A DNA stretch of 64,000 nucleotides. It comes from Cohnella cholangitidis (lineage in GTDB: Bacteria > Bacillota > Bacilli > Paenibacillales > Paenibacillaceae). The notes beneath the pieces were generated by a model, which was not told where the DNA came from, ran no database searches, and saw nothing but the letters and a program-made list of their open reading frames with translations. The translations under genes were made by a program, and so were the position numbers. This document shows, piece by piece, positions 16,954-27,175 of the stretch (positions within the stretch are counted from its first letter, which is position 1; each line of letters opens with the position of its first letter). Where the stretch lies: NCBI RefSeq assembly GCF_014107495.1, contig NZ_CP041969.1, forward strand, positions 3,583,501-3,647,500, given 5' to 3'.

Positions 16954-17784
16954 ATGGCTAAACAATGGACTTGGAGAAAAATCGCCGCCACTGCATCGAT
17001 CCTGATATTGTTCGTCATAGTGACCCATCCGCTGCTGTGGCTGTTCATTTCCAATTTCAAGACGGAATCCGAATTGCTCCGATTCCCGCCGACTCTGTTC
17101 CCGAGAGATGGCTATACGTTCAACAACTTTCAAGAAGTATGGGCGCGTATTCCTCTGTGGGATTTTTTCAAGAATACCATTTTCTTTGCGGTCGGCGTTA
17201 CGGTCTTATCCGTCTTTTTCGATTCGATGGCGGGTTATGCTTTCGCGAGAATGAAGTTCAAAGGGAACAAGTGGATGTTTACGGCGGTACTGATCACCAT
17301 GATGATTCCGTTTCAAGTCGTGATGATCCCTCTGTTCGTGGAAGTTTATAAGCTCGGAATCCTTAACACCTATTGGGGATTGATACTTCCAAGGGCCAGC
17401 AGTGCTTTCGGCATTTTCCTTATGCGGTCGTTCTTCGTTTCTTTGCCTAAGGATTTGGAGGAGTCGGGGCGTATTGACGGATTGAACGAATTTCAGATCT
17501 ATTGGAAGTTGATGCTTCCGTTATGTAAATCCGGCATGGTTACGCTTGGAATCTACCTGATCATGAATAACTGGAACGATCTCCTCTATCCGTTGATGAT
17601 GACCAGTTCCGCGGAAATGCGAACGTTATCCGCCGGACTTGTCATGTTCGTTGGCCAAAGATCCATCGAGTACGGCCCGACGCTTGCGGCCACGACCGTT
17701 TCGCTGCTGCCTTTGTTGATCATCTATATCGTTGCGCAGAGATACTTTGTTCAAGGAATTGCAACGTCAGGCTTAAAAGGTTAA
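16954..17784 (+). CDS. Sugar ABC transporter permease (MalG/UgpE type)
   Basis: 276 residues, six membrane segments. The ATPase-contact loop reads EESGRIDGLNEFQIYW, slightly degenerate against the usual EAAxxDG but keeping the essential Gly. AGGAGGTATGAGGC precedes the ATG. Third gene of the importer. Confidence 0.92.
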   Translation: MAKQWTWRKIAATASILILFVIVTHPLLWLFISNFKTESELLRFPPTLFPRDGYTFNNFQEVWARIPLWDFFKNTIFFAVGVTVLSVFFDSMAGYAFARMKFKGNKWMFTAVLITMMIPFQVVMIPLFVEVYKLGILNTYWGLILPRASSAFGIFLMRSFFVSLPKDLEESGRIDGLNEFQIYWKLMLPLCKSGMVTLGIYLIMNNWNDLLYPLMMTSSAEMRTLSAGLVMFVGQRSIEYGPTLAATTVSLLPLLIIYIVAQRYFVQGIATSGLKG

Positions 17785-17830
17785 ATCGCTCCGATTCTCA
17801 TCCTAGACTATCGAAAGAGGTGTTCTAATA

Positions 17831-19327
17831 ATGAACAAAGCAAAGACGATTATTAGCAAGGATTTCAATATCGGTAAAACAGACGATAGACTGTTCGGTT
17901 CCTTCGTCGAACATATGGGAAGCGTGGTCTACAATGGCATTTACGAGCCTGATCATCCGACGGCGGACGAGAACGGCTTCCGTAAAGATGTGCTTCAGTT
18001 AGTAAAAGATCTGCAATTAGGCGTCATTCGTTACCCGGGCGGCAATTTCACTTCCGGCTACAATTGGGAGGACGGTATCGGACCCAAGGAATCCCGACCG
18101 ACAAAGGTAGAAGTGGCTTGGAAAGCCATTGAACCGAACACGTTCGGACTGAACGAATTCATGCAGTGGATCAACCAAGTCGGTTCGGAAGCGATCATGA
18201 CCGTAAACCTCGGAACGAAGGGCATCGAGGATGCCAAAAATATCGTGGAGTACTGCAATTTCGAAGGCGGGAGCTATTGGAGCGATCTGCGTAAATCCCA
18301 TGGCGTCGAGAAACCGCATAATATCAAGGTTTGGTGTCTTGGGAACGAGCTTGACGGCGAATGGCAAATCGCAAGGAAAACCGCCGAAGAATACGGCCGT
18401 CTTGCTTGCGAGACCGCAAAAGTCATGCGTTGGGTCGATCCGAGCCTTGAATTAGTCGCCGTAGGAAGCTCGGCCCGTCATTTGCCCACTTTCCCGGAAT
18501 GGGATCGCACCGTGCTCATGCATACTTACGAGCATGCGGACTACTTATCGCTTCATCACTATATCAACAAGATGGAAACAGACACCGCGAATTATTTGGC
18601 TATGTCGATAAACATGGAGCGCCAGATCAAAGAAGTCATTGCCACTTGCGATTATGTTCAGTCCGTAAAGCGCAGCAAGAAAACGATGTATTTGTCGTTC
18701 GACGAATGGAACATTTGGCGCAAGCCGGATATCGAATATAAACAGTGGGAAATCGGTTATCCGTACGACTGGGTTCGTTTTCACATGGAAGATGCGCTCG
18801 TCTTTGGTTCGGCAATGCTAACGCTGCTGCGGAATGCGGATAGGGTTCGTATCGGTTGTCAGTCGTTGCTAGTGAATACGATCCCTATGATTCTGACCGA
18901 GAAGGGCGGACAAGCTTGGCGCAATCCGACTTATTACCCGTTCCAACATGTGTCTCTCTATGGAAGGGGAGAAGTGCTTCGCACGGTTACGGAATCTCCG
19001 AAATACGATTCTTCCGAATACACGGATGTCCCTTATATTGACTCCGTTACGGTATGGAATGCGGAACGGTCCGAATTAACGGTATTCGCGATCAACAGAA
19101 GCTCGGAATCGATGCGGTATGAATTGGACATCCGGGATTTTGCCGGCGTCGGTTATCTTGAACAAATCGTTCTGAAGAACGATAGCTTAGGCGCATTCAA
19201 TACGTCCGACAATCAAAATAACGTATCTCCGGTCCGTTGCGATCAGACGTCCTTGGAGGGCGGCATCGCGACGAGCGTACTAGATCCTTATTCATGGAAC
19301 GTAATCAGGTTCAACGTTAAATCGTAG
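17831..19327 (+). CDS. abfA: GH51 alpha-L-arabinofuranosidase, intracellular
   Basis: 498 residues, standard for intracellular GH51 enzymes, no signal peptide. The (beta/alpha)8 barrel carries the acid/base Glu173 in GNELDGEW and the nucleophile Glu292 in SFDEWNIW; RYPGGNFTSGYNW is another family hallmark. A C-terminal beta domain covers about 370-498. It removes terminal alpha-L-arabinofuranosyl units from oligosaccharides taken up by the preceding importer, releasing arabinose in the cytoplasm. AAAGAGG lies upstream of the ATG. Last-but-one gene of the LacI-controlled operon. Confidence 0.95.
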   Translation: MNKAKTIISKDFNIGKTDDRLFGSFVEHMGSVVYNGIYEPDHPTADENGFRKDVLQLVKDLQLGVIRYPGGNFTSGYNWEDGIGPKESRPTKVEVAWKAIEPNTFGLNEFMQWINQVGSEAIMTVNLGTKGIEDAKNIVEYCNFEGGSYWSDLRKSHGVEKPHNIKVWCLGNELDGEWQIARKTAEEYGRLACETAKVMRWVDPSLELVAVGSSARHLPTFPEWDRTVLMHTYEHADYLSLHHYINKMETDTANYLAMSINMERQIKEVIATCDYVQSVKRSKKTMYLSFDEWNIWRKPDIEYKQWEIGYPYDWVRFHMEDALVFGSAMLTLLRNADRVRIGCQSLLVNTIPMILTEKGGQAWRNPTYYPFQHVSLYGRGEVLRTVTESPKYDSSEYTDVPYIDSVTVWNAERSELTVFAINRSSESMRYELDIRDFAGVGYLEQIVLKNDSLGAFNTSDNQNNVSPVRCDQTSLEGGIATSVLDPYSWNVIRFNVKS

Positions 19328-19353
19328 GGCGGGAAAGAGAGGGTAACCCAATC

Positions 19354-20307
19354 ATGGATAAACAGACAACGAACAACTCTCCCTTTATTTCTAATAGGGC
19401 GGATCCCTGGCTATATAGGCATTCGGACGGGTACTACTATTTCACCGCAACGGAACCCGGCTATCAATATATCGAGTTGCGAAGATCTCGGACTCTGGCG
19501 GGGGTTGCGCAAGCCTCCCCCGTCGTGGCGTGGCGCAAGCATGAAACAGGTCCGCTAAGCTCCCATATCTGGGCTCCGGAAATTCACTATATCGAGGGTA
19601 AGTGGTACATTTACTTTGCGGCAGCGGCAACTCCCGATACGACAAACGGCATGTTCGATCATCGGATGTATGTTCTGGAGAACGAGTCGGAGAATCCGTT
19701 GGAAGGAACGTGGGCTGAAAAAGGACAACTGCGCACGAATTGGGAGTCCTTCTCCCTCGATGCAACGACCTTCGAGCATGACGGAACCCGTTATCTGGTC
19801 TGGGCCCAGAAGGACCCTGCCATTCACGGAAATTCGAATTTGTACATTGCCAGAATGGATACTCCTTGGAGTATTAGCGGCGACCAGGTCCTCATTACCG
19901 TTCCGGAGTTGGAGTGGGAGACGATCGGCTTCATGGTGAATGAAGGCCCCGCGGTGCTGGTACGAAACGGACGCATCTATCTCGCTTACTCGGCTAGCGC
20001 AACCGATCATCATTATTGCATGGGGCTGTTAGTCGCCAATGAAACGGATGACTTGCTGAATCCCGCCTCATGGACGAAAAATAAAGCGCCGGTCTTCGCG
20101 ACGAACGAAGCCGAAGGACGGTTCGGCCCGGGGCACAACAGCTTCACGAAGTCGGAGGACGGCAAGCAGGACATTTTGGTCTATCACGCTCGCACGTATA
20201 AAGAGATTGATGGAGATCCGTTAAATGATCCCAACCGACATACTTTTATTAGGTCCTTCGGTTGGAGCGCCAACGGGCTTCCGGATTTCGAAGCTAACCT
20301 GAAATAA
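19354..20307 (+). CDS. GH43 family glycoside hydrolase, intracellular
   Basis: 317 residues, a single five-bladed propeller without a signal peptide or carbohydrate-binding module. The three catalytic acids are visible: Asp17 (RADPW, base), Asp136 (SLDATTF, pKa modulator) and Glu197 (VNEGPA, acid). GH43 members cleave arabinofuranosides or xylosides with inversion. In this operon an exo-arabinofuranosidase on arabinan or arabinoxylan oligosaccharides is likely. It ends 7 bases before a strong terminator, closing the operon. Confidence 0.92.
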   Translation: MDKQTTNNSPFISNRADPWLYRHSDGYYYFTATEPGYQYIELRRSRTLAGVAQASPVVAWRKHETGPLSSHIWAPEIHYIEGKWYIYFAAAATPDTTNGMFDHRMYVLENESENPLEGTWAEKGQLRTNWESFSLDATTFEHDGTRYLVWAQKDPAIHGNSNLYIARMDTPWSISGDQVLITVPELEWETIGFMVNEGPAVLVRNGRIYLAYSASATDHHYCMGLLVANETDDLLNPASWTKNKAPVFATNEAEGRFGPGHNSFTKSEDGKQDILVYHARTYKEIDGDPLNDPNRHTFIRSFGWSANGLPDFEANLK

Positions 20308-20313
20308 AGCAAT

Positions 20314-20346
20314 AAAACACTGACCGAATGAGGCCAGTGTTTTTTT
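20314..20346 (+). terminator. Intrinsic terminator of the arabinoside operon
   Basis: Stem AAACACTGACC / GGCCAGTGTTT, loop GAATGA, T7 tract. Confidence 0.9.
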
Positions 20347-20486
20347 CGCTCCTTATTGATCCTGCGAAGGGTACTCCTTCACCTCGAATGAAATAATCTG
20401 ATGATTAAATATGAGAAAATGTGCCTATATAGTATGATTATAAAACGGTTGTCGAGAAATGTATAATTAAGGAAGGATGTGGAGGT

Positions 20487-21401
20487 TTGGAGTCGAAATT
20501 TTGTTCGTCTTGCGGGCAACGATTAGATAATCCCGGCCAGGCTTGTCTCAATTGCGGCAAGGGAAACGGAGTCCAAATTGAAGATAAAGCGGAAGAACAG
20601 ATTTTTGGAGAGACAGGGATTCCCGTTGAATTATTAAAAGCATTTACAAAAAAAGACGTGTATCTAGCAAAATGGGGAAAAAATTCGGGGTGGAACTGGC
20701 CAGCGTTCCTTTTCCCTCCAATTTGGATGGCCTATCGAAAATTATACGTTGAATCTGCTATATATTTTGGAATCATATTTTTGCTCTCCATCATCGAGTC
20801 GTTTGTTGGCTATATGTCCAGCTCGACTTATTTGCTGATCTCGATATTTGCAGGTGTTTACGGCAACAAGATTTATTATCGCAAAGCGAAGAAAACGATT
20901 GAAGAGATTATGGCTCTCCACGAAGATAAAGAAAGGCGGCTATTTTTAATAGGTAAGAAGGGGGGGACATCCGGTTGGGGAATACTTGGCGGGATTATGT
21001 TAGTTCTTGTCCTCTCGGTTCTCATGGTATTCGTTGATGAAACCGTAAACCCCGACACGAGATCTGTGTTTTATTCTAAAAGTCCGGAAGTTATTTTTGC
21101 TGAAGACGTAGATGATCAATTAAATGCCATTCATCCAGGAACGACTTTCCCGCAAGGCAGTGTATGGGTAATTCTTCGTTCCTATGATGATTTAGCGGTA
21201 AACAACATTAAAATAACGATTACGAAAAAGGTTGGGGGATCGGAGCAAATCGTAAATCATTATGATGAAGCCGTTGACCCTAAATGGGGGATATTCAGCT
21301 TCAGATACGATTTCAGTGAATCCGGTCAATATGGTGTTTCGTTCTCCAAGCCTTCCGGCGATTTACTCGGCTCAGGTCTTGTGGATATTAAGTTTAAGTG
21401 A
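20487..21401 (+). CDS. Zinc-ribbon, DUF2628-like membrane protein
   Basis: 304 residues. An N-terminal zinc ribbon (CSSCGQ...CLNCGK, four Cys) is followed by a DUF2628-like segment (WNWPAFLFPPIWMAYRKLY) with two membrane helices near 90-130 and a further helix (GILGGIMLVLVLSVLMVF) near 170. An extracytoplasmic C-terminal domain of about 120 residues follows. Function is unknown; zinc ribbons in such proteins are probably structural. The start is TTG 20487 with GGAAGGA nine bases upstream. It is a single gene between two terminators. Confidence 0.8.
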   Translation: MESKFCSSCGQRLDNPGQACLNCGKGNGVQIEDKAEEQIFGETGIPVELLKAFTKKDVYLAKWGKNSGWNWPAFLFPPIWMAYRKLYVESAIYFGIIFLLSIIESFVGYMSSSTYLLISIFAGVYGNKIYYRKAKKTIEEIMALHEDKERRLFLIGKKGGTSGWGILGGIMLVLVLSVLMVFVDETVNPDTRSVFYSKSPEVIFAEDVDDQLNAIHPGTTFPQGSVWVILRSYDDLAVNNIKITITKKVGGSEQIVNHYDEAVDPKWGIFSFRYDFSESGQYGVSFSKPSGDLLGSGLVDIKFK

Positions 21402-21434
21402 TTTCTTAAAGAGAACGAAGAAACTCCACCAAGT

Positions 21435-21472
21435 AGATCCACAACCGCAAGAGGTTGTGGATCTTTGCTTTT
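21435..21472 (+). terminator. Intrinsic terminator
   Basis: Twelve-bp perfect stem AGATCCACAACC / GGTTGTGGATCT, loop GCAAGA, T-rich tail. Confidence 0.85.
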
Positions 21473-21587
21473 CCTCGATTTTAACTGTCAATGTCAGTTC
21501 TATATGTTCCTAATAGACAATTAAGATTGCAGCGATTCAAACCCTCCAATAAGACACCACCCTATAGCTCTTTTGTTATAGTTACTT

Positions 21588-21604
21588 CCTAAAGTTTATT
21601 TAGG
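21588..21604 (+). promoter_or_regulatory. Inverted repeat before the ABC exporter
   Basis: CCTAAA-GTTTA-TTTAGG lies 10 bases before the ATPase start and overlaps the ribosome-site region (TTTAGGGGG). It could be the operator of the MerR-type regulator encoded downstream, or a translational control hairpin. Confidence 0.4.
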
Positions 21605-21614
21605 GGGTTAGAAC

Positions 21615-22334
21615 ATGGTATTAAAGGTTGAAAATTTGTCGGTAACCTACGCTCATAAAACGGCAGTCGATCGAATTAGTTTTCAAGTAAAGACTGGGCA
21701 AGTAATAGGATTGCTAGGTGCAAACGGGGCAGGGAAGTCCTCGACAATTGCTGCGGTGCTAGGTATCGAAACAAGCACCTATGACGAGCTTGTCATCGTT
21801 GGTAAATCGCCGATTCGCAATCGCAAGGAGATATTTGAACAAGTTGGGGTGCAGTTTCAAGAAACCCGTTTCCAAGATAAATTAACGGTTTCCGATGCAT
21901 GTAAACAGTGGCAAGCCCTTTACAAAAAAACGGCCGACGTACCTGCCTTACTACAAACTTTCGGACTCGCAAATAAGGAAAAGCAACTGGTTAAATTACT
22001 TTCCGGCGGAGAGCGTCAGCGCCTGGCCGTACTTCTTGCTCTAATTCATGAACCGAAGCTCGTGTTCCTAGATGAATTGACTTCAGGGCTTGATACCAAG
22101 GCTCGCCGTATGCTGTGGAAACAGCTCATAACAATGAAAGAGGATGGTTTAGCGATTGTTCTAACATCGCATTACATGGATGAGGTTGAAGCGTTATGCG
22201 ATGAGATCCTAATCCTGCGTGAAGGTCAAACGGTCTTTCATGGGACAATCCAGGAAGCGTTAAAATTAAGCGGGAAAATAAAGCTTGAAGACGCATATTT
22301 ACATTTTGCCGGCGAGGAGGAACACTGGGAATGA
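21615..22334 (+). CDS. ABC transporter ATP-binding protein
   Basis: 239 residues. Walker A GANGAGKSS (about 35-43), signature LSGGERQRL, Walker B LVFLDELTSGLD and the switch His in TSHYMDE are all present, so it should hydrolyse ATP. It resembles drug/antibiotic exporter ATPases of the CcmA/NatA type. The next gene overlaps by 4 bp (ATGA), and a MerR regulator follows, making a drug or toxic-compound exporter likely. Confidence 0.93.
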   Translation: MVLKVENLSVTYAHKTAVDRISFQVKTGQVIGLLGANGAGKSSTIAAVLGIETSTYDELVIVGKSPIRNRKEIFEQVGVQFQETRFQDKLTVSDACKQWQALYKKTADVPALLQTFGLANKEKQLVKLLSGGERQRLAVLLALIHEPKLVFLDELTSGLDTKARRMLWKQLITMKEDGLAIVLTSHYMDEVEALCDEILILREGQTVFHGTIQEALKLSGKIKLEDAYLHFAGEEEHWE

Positions 22335-23065
22335 GTACATTGTTTACGCTTTTAAAAATAGAAGGCAAGCTAGTGTGGAAAGGGATTGATATTTTAATTT
22401 TCGGCATTTGTTTTCCGATCCTATTAGCGGCCTTGTTTGGCTACTTGCTTAGTAAAGATGCATCGGCAGGTTCTTCTGACTTTGAATTATCTTATGCGGC
22501 CGTTATCACGATTGGCGTGCTTGCAACGGGTGTAATGGGGCTGCCGCTAACGATTGCTGATTATCGACACCGAGGCATTCTGAAACGATTCCAAGTGACG
22601 CCGGTATCGCCATTACAGATTTTATTTGCGCAGGTCCTAATTCAGCTTTCCTCTGCCCTTGTTTCTTTCATTGGCGTTACCCTTGTGTATTATCTGATTT
22701 TTGATTATCGATTAGCAGGTTCCTGGTTTGTGTTTTTGAGTGTATACGCTTTTGTTATTGTTGCCATGTACAGTATCGGGATGTTCATTGGCAGTGTTGT
22801 ACCTGATCAAAAAGCGGCGAATATGTGGAGTTCCGTCGCCTACTTTACGATGCTATTGTTCTCAGGCGCGACGATTCCATACGAAGTGATGCCTCGCTTT
22901 TTTCAATGGGTAATGGATATACTACCTTTGTCGCACGGTATTCATTTATTGAAAATGTCAACTACAGGCGAAACCATGGCAGATATGGCAGTACCCATTT
23001 TGATATTAGGCATTTGTACGGTTATCAGCTTGGTTGGGGCGTTCAAATTTTTTAAGTGGAAGTAG
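22331..23065 (+). CDS. ABC-2 type transporter permease
   Basis: 244 residues with six hydrophobic segments and the ABC-2 hallmark pattern (PLTIADYRHRGILKRFQVTPVSP, then SVAYFTMLLFSGATIPYEVMP). It is translationally coupled to the ATPase and forms the membrane half of an exporter. Confidence 0.9.
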   Translation: MSTLFTLLKIEGKLVWKGIDILIFGICFPILLAALFGYLLSKDASAGSSDFELSYAAVITIGVLATGVMGLPLTIADYRHRGILKRFQVTPVSPLQILFAQVLIQLSSALVSFIGVTLVYYLIFDYRLAGSWFVFLSVYAFVIVAMYSIGMFIGSVVPDQKAANMWSSVAYFTMLLFSGATIPYEVMPRFFQWVMDILPLSHGIHLLKMSTTGETMADMAVPILILGICTVISLVGAFKFFKWK

Positions 23066-23074
23066 GATTGCGGG

Positions 23075-23818
23075 ATGTACCGAACGAAAGAAATTGCAGC
23101 ACTAGTTGGGGTACATCCCAATACTATAAGGATTTATGAAGAATGGAATTATATCTCACATGTTCCGCGAGGCGAGAATGGCTACCGCATTTATTCAGAC
23201 TTGCATTTATTTCAACTAAAAATAACCAGAATCGCTTTTCGTTGCGAAATCGTTCAAGGACTAATCCGGGCAAAGGCAAGGGCCATTGTAGAAGCTAGCG
23301 GTAAAGAGGACTTTGCTCAAGCACTAGAGCATGCGCGATCCTATTTGTCCCATCTTGAAAAAGAATATAACCGAGCGTTAGAAGCCATTGAACTTTCGGA
23401 GCAGTGGATGAGTGGAATAAGATTTGCTTCTGCTCAAACGTATACACGGAAAGAGGCGGCCGAGGTTCTGAACCTCTCGCCTGAAGTTTTACGAAATTGG
23501 GAACGTAATGGCTTAATAACGGTCCCCAGACTTTCAAATGGATCTCGTGCCTATACAGAGAATGAAATAATAAGATTGAAGATTATTCGTACTTTAAGGA
23601 CGGCACATTATTCAATGAGTGCGATCCTTCGGTTAATGAATAAAACGGAGGAAACAAGGGGGACCGATATTAATATTAAGAAAGTACTCGAAACACCTGA
23701 AGATCATGAAGACATTATTTCGGTGACAGATCGTTTAACCTATTCATTAGAGCAAGCCAAGGAGTCTGCAAAGGAGCTTATAAGGCTACTAACCGCACAA
23801 ATATCGTTATCCCCATAG
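23075..23818 (+). CDS. MerR family regulator with two tandem HTH domains
   Basis: 247 residues. A first MerR winged helix spans about 1-70 (YRTKEIAALVGVHPNTIRIYEEWN) and a second about 120-190 (TYTRKEAAEVLNLSPEVLRNWERNGLI). They are joined by a helical region (about 75-115) of the kind used for dimerisation. Ordinary MerR proteins have one such domain followed by an effector-binding part. It follows the exporter genes by 9 bp and probably controls them. Confidence 0.85.
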   Translation: MYRTKEIAALVGVHPNTIRIYEEWNYISHVPRGENGYRIYSDLHLFQLKITRIAFRCEIVQGLIRAKARAIVEASGKEDFAQALEHARSYLSHLEKEYNRALEAIELSEQWMSGIRFASAQTYTRKEAAEVLNLSPEVLRNWERNGLITVPRLSNGSRAYTENEIIRLKIIRTLRTAHYSMSAILRLMNKTEETRGTDINIKKVLETPEDHEDIISVTDRLTYSLEQAKESAKELIRLLTAQISLSP

Positions 23819-23832
23819 GCTCCTTATATTCG

Positions 23833-23887
23833 AAAGCAAGCCTCGATCCAGCCTGCATCCGCAGGTCTGATTCGAGGCTTGTTTGTC
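23833..23887. terminator. Bidirectional terminator between convergent genes
   Basis: Outer stem AAGCAAGCCTCGA / TCGAGGCTTGTTT enclosing an inner CCTGC-ATCC-GCAGG hairpin. T-rich on both outer sides, so it can serve the MerR gene and the xylanase gene. Confidence 0.8.
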
Positions 23888-23917
23888 TTGCATGCTCTCT
23901 TTAATTAGCCCTTGCCG

Positions 23918-26900
23918 TTAATGCGGCACTTTAACCGTAGTCGTCGCCGTCGCGATGTTGCCGGCGAGATCCGCGGCCTCGTACACGATCGTATAGATTC
24001 TTCCTTTGCCGCTGCCGGAACGCTCCGCGCGGAGCAGGATTTCCTTGTCGGCCGTTCCGATGTCGGCGCCTTGAATATCGCCCGCGGTATTCCCGTCTCC
24101 GGGTCCGTTGTCCGGCTCGTTGCTCGTGACGGAGACCAGCTTAACGGATGCGATGCCGGATGCGTCGTCGGTCGCGTTCCAGGACAAGGTGATCGGAACC
24201 AGCTTGTGATTCGGCGGAGAAAGCACCGATTTGTTCGCGAACAGCTTCAGTACGGGCGCCTTCTTATCGATGTTCGCGACGGTCGCCGTCGCCGTGCCGG
24301 CATTGCCGGCCGCGTCGATGAACTCGAAAATAAAGCTTCCGTTCTCCGTGAACGTATGGCTCGCGGAGCCGCCGTTGTTCGTGATCGTCACCGGCTCGCT
24401 CGCCGTGATCGTCGCGACGACGTCTTCGTTCGTCGGGCCTTCATGGCTGTAGCTTACCGTGGCCGTCGGCGGATCCGTATCCTCGCCTTCGAGGGTCAAC
24501 ACGCCGAATACGGACGTGTCGATATATCCGTTGCCGGTCGCGTCGTTCCATGCGGCGGCGCTTTGGCGAGCGCCGTCCTTGGCGTCGTTGATCTGCGCGT
24601 CGAAACCGACTTTCGAGCCGTTCGCGGGCGCGATCGACCTGAGCGGGATTTTCGCTTCGACCGTGTAGTTCGTTCCGGCGACGAGAGTCGCGGATTCGAA
24701 GCCGTCGGCGATGCTCGGCGGACTGAACGACGTCTCGTTATCGAAGTTGATTCTGTACTGCCCGTCGTCGGCCTCATAGAAGGAGGTCTTGGCGTTGTTC
24801 TCGTCTATGAAAATTTCGACGGAATCCTGCTCCCACGCGTTCGGGCTCGTTTTGTCCAATTGCGCGTCGCTGATTTGGATGAGCACGTACAGATGGTGAT
24901 CGTCCCACAACGCTTTAGCCTTCCCGGTAGCCCCTTGCCAAGCCATTTGATAGCGGTTGATCTGCATTTCGGGCGCTCCGCTCCAGATCGCGTCGACCGT
25001 CCCGTCGATCGCGGGCGTGCCGAACTTGGCGATTCCCTGATTCGCCTCCTGAACTTCGCGGGGATGCTCTTCAATATACGTATCCGGATCGATGACGCCG
25101 TAATACGCCGGCTTGGCTTGCAGGTTCTTGTCGAACGGCAGCGGGTTGGAAGACGCTCTCCAGCTCGTGCCGTCATCCAATCCCCAGAAGGTGACGCGAG
25201 GGATACTATCGGCGTGAGCCTTGAAAATTTGGAACAGCTGCGCGTAGAGATATCCCTGCGCTTCGGCTAACTGTTCGGATAGCTGGTAGTTGCTTCCCGC
25301 CTGGATGTCCAACTCGGTGATGCTGACCTCCACGCCTAGGGAGATGAATCTCTCCAAGCTCAGCTCTACGTTGTCCGGGTTCGTGTTGACGTTATAATGC
25401 CCCTGCATGCCGACGCCGTCGATCAGAAGCTTGCCGGGGTGCTCCAACGCATAGCGGTCGTTGATTTCTTTGACCATATTGTAGATAGCTTGCGCTTTGT
25501 TTTGGTTGTCTTCGTTGTAATCGTTGTAATAAAGCTTGATGTCCCACTCCGGATGCGCGTCCAGCACTTCTCTCGCCGCGAGGAACGCCTGCTCGACGTA
25601 GTCCGGCCCGATCGCTTGAACCCAAGGGGACTGGCGGAGCGACGTTTCCCAATTCGCCGGGGTGGGCGGGTTGTCGCTCATCGCTTCGTTCACGACGTCC
25701 CACGAAATGACCTGTCGCCGAAATGTTCCATGACCGTCTGAATGTGCGTTCGCAGATTGTCGAGCGCCTCTTGACGCCCCAAGGGGGAGCCGTTCGACGT
25801 GTTCATCCAAGCGGGAGATTGCTGATGCCATACGAGCACATGCCCGTGCATCCGCATGCCCTCCGCCAAAATCTTGTTGACCATCGTATCGGCCGAGGAG
25901 AAGGAGAAGTTGCCCTTCGTCGGCTGCAGCGCGTCGGGCTTCATCGCGTTGCCGGCCGTGGCAACGTTGTGGTGCATCTTCAGCAGCTCGAGACGAACGC
26001 CTTCCAGATCCTCCGCGGAGATCGCGTTGCCGACCAGGAAATCGTCAGCGTACGCGTCTTTGATCGGAAGAAGATCTTTCTGTATGGGGAACGGACCGGA
26101 GCCCGTGCTCTCGAAGCCGATGTCGTCGATGTAGAAGGAGGCCGTGGCATTATTCGAGCTCTCCACGTAGAGGGTTAAATATTCGTCGCCAACGCTGTTG
26201 TAACGGTACGTTCCTTCGAACAGCACCCAGCCGTCGTCCGAGCCTATCGTTTTCGGCGCGAGGGCGACATAGTTGGCGCCGCTTCCGTCGCCGATTTGCG
26301 TTGACAGCTGAAGCTGCGAGCTGGAGGGGGAGATCAGCTTGACCCATGCCGATATTTTATACTCGAACCCTTTGTCCACGTATTTCTCCACGCGCAACGA
26401 CGGCCCGTGCCACGTCGACGTCCTGCCTTCCACCTTCAAAGCGTAAGAGCCGCCTTCGGTATGGTTGGCTTCATCGGTCACGGTCAGCGTCTCGGACCCC
26501 GACCGGCCTCCGAATCCGCCCGTCGTTAAGTCCTCGAAGTCGATCGGATCGAAATCCAGAGCCGGCGGTCTCGGATTCTCTCCGCCGCCGGGAGCCTCCC
26601 CGGTGATCAGCACGTCCCCTATGTAGAAGGGGACCGTCTTGCCGGAGTCGCTGGATTGCACGCGAAGACTCGTATCCTTGCTCGTATCTACGGTAAATTG
26701 CGCCGTCAGCGTGAACGCTTCGCCGGCGGCGAAGTTCGCTCCGGCCAAAAAGCCGTAGCTGTCCACGGTTTGAAGAAAAGCCTGCGCGCCGCTCGGGACG
26801 ACGACGTCGGCATCGACGTACCCTTTTACGGTGACCGTGTAAGTCTTCCCGTTCTCCAAGCCGATGTCGCCGAATTTGAAATCCGCCGCGTCCCAGTTGT

Positions 26901-27138
26901 TCGTTCTGTTGCCGACGTAAAGGGCCGCGCCGTCGGCATTGCCGTCGAATACCTTGCCCGAGACCGGTGTTAGGCTGGCGCCGCCGGATTGCGAGGCAGC
27001 GCCTTTGCCGGCTGCAAACGTTTCGTGGTATACGGTTGTTGTTTCCGAAGCCGCGGCATTCGGGACAAGCCAGCTTGAAGGAAGAAGCAAAGTCGCCGCG
27101 AGTAAGAGCGTGAACGCTCTTGTCAGCTTGCTGGTCAT
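23918..27138 (-). pseudogene. Secreted multidomain GH10 endo-xylanase, frameshifted
   Basis: Encodes about 1070 residues. Signal peptide ([21 protein letters not shown]); two CBM4_9/CBM22-like xylan-binding modules; GH10 barrel with acid/base Glu in SWDVVNEAM and nucleophile Glu in SITELDIQ; a CBM9 module ([31 protein letters not shown]); C-terminal Ig/HYR-like repeats. No SLH anchor. The frame breaks near 25705-25715: HFGDR should run into [11 protein letters not shown], and restoring one A in GACAGGTC repairs it. All catalytic residues survive, so a sequencing error or very recent mutation is likely. ATG 27138 follows GGAGAGG; 27156 lacks a site. The gene is visibly richer in G+C than its neighbours. 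Confidence 0.88.
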
Positions 27139-27175
27139 AACCTCATTCCTCTCCATTGATAATATACCCTTGTTT

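Noticed and set aside
23912..25270. 452-codon plus-strand ORF opposite the xylanase
   Set aside because: It is an antisense shadow of a G+C-rich gene: Arg/Val/Asp-dominated, with no domain or ribosome site, while the minus strand encodes clear CBM9 and GH10 modules.
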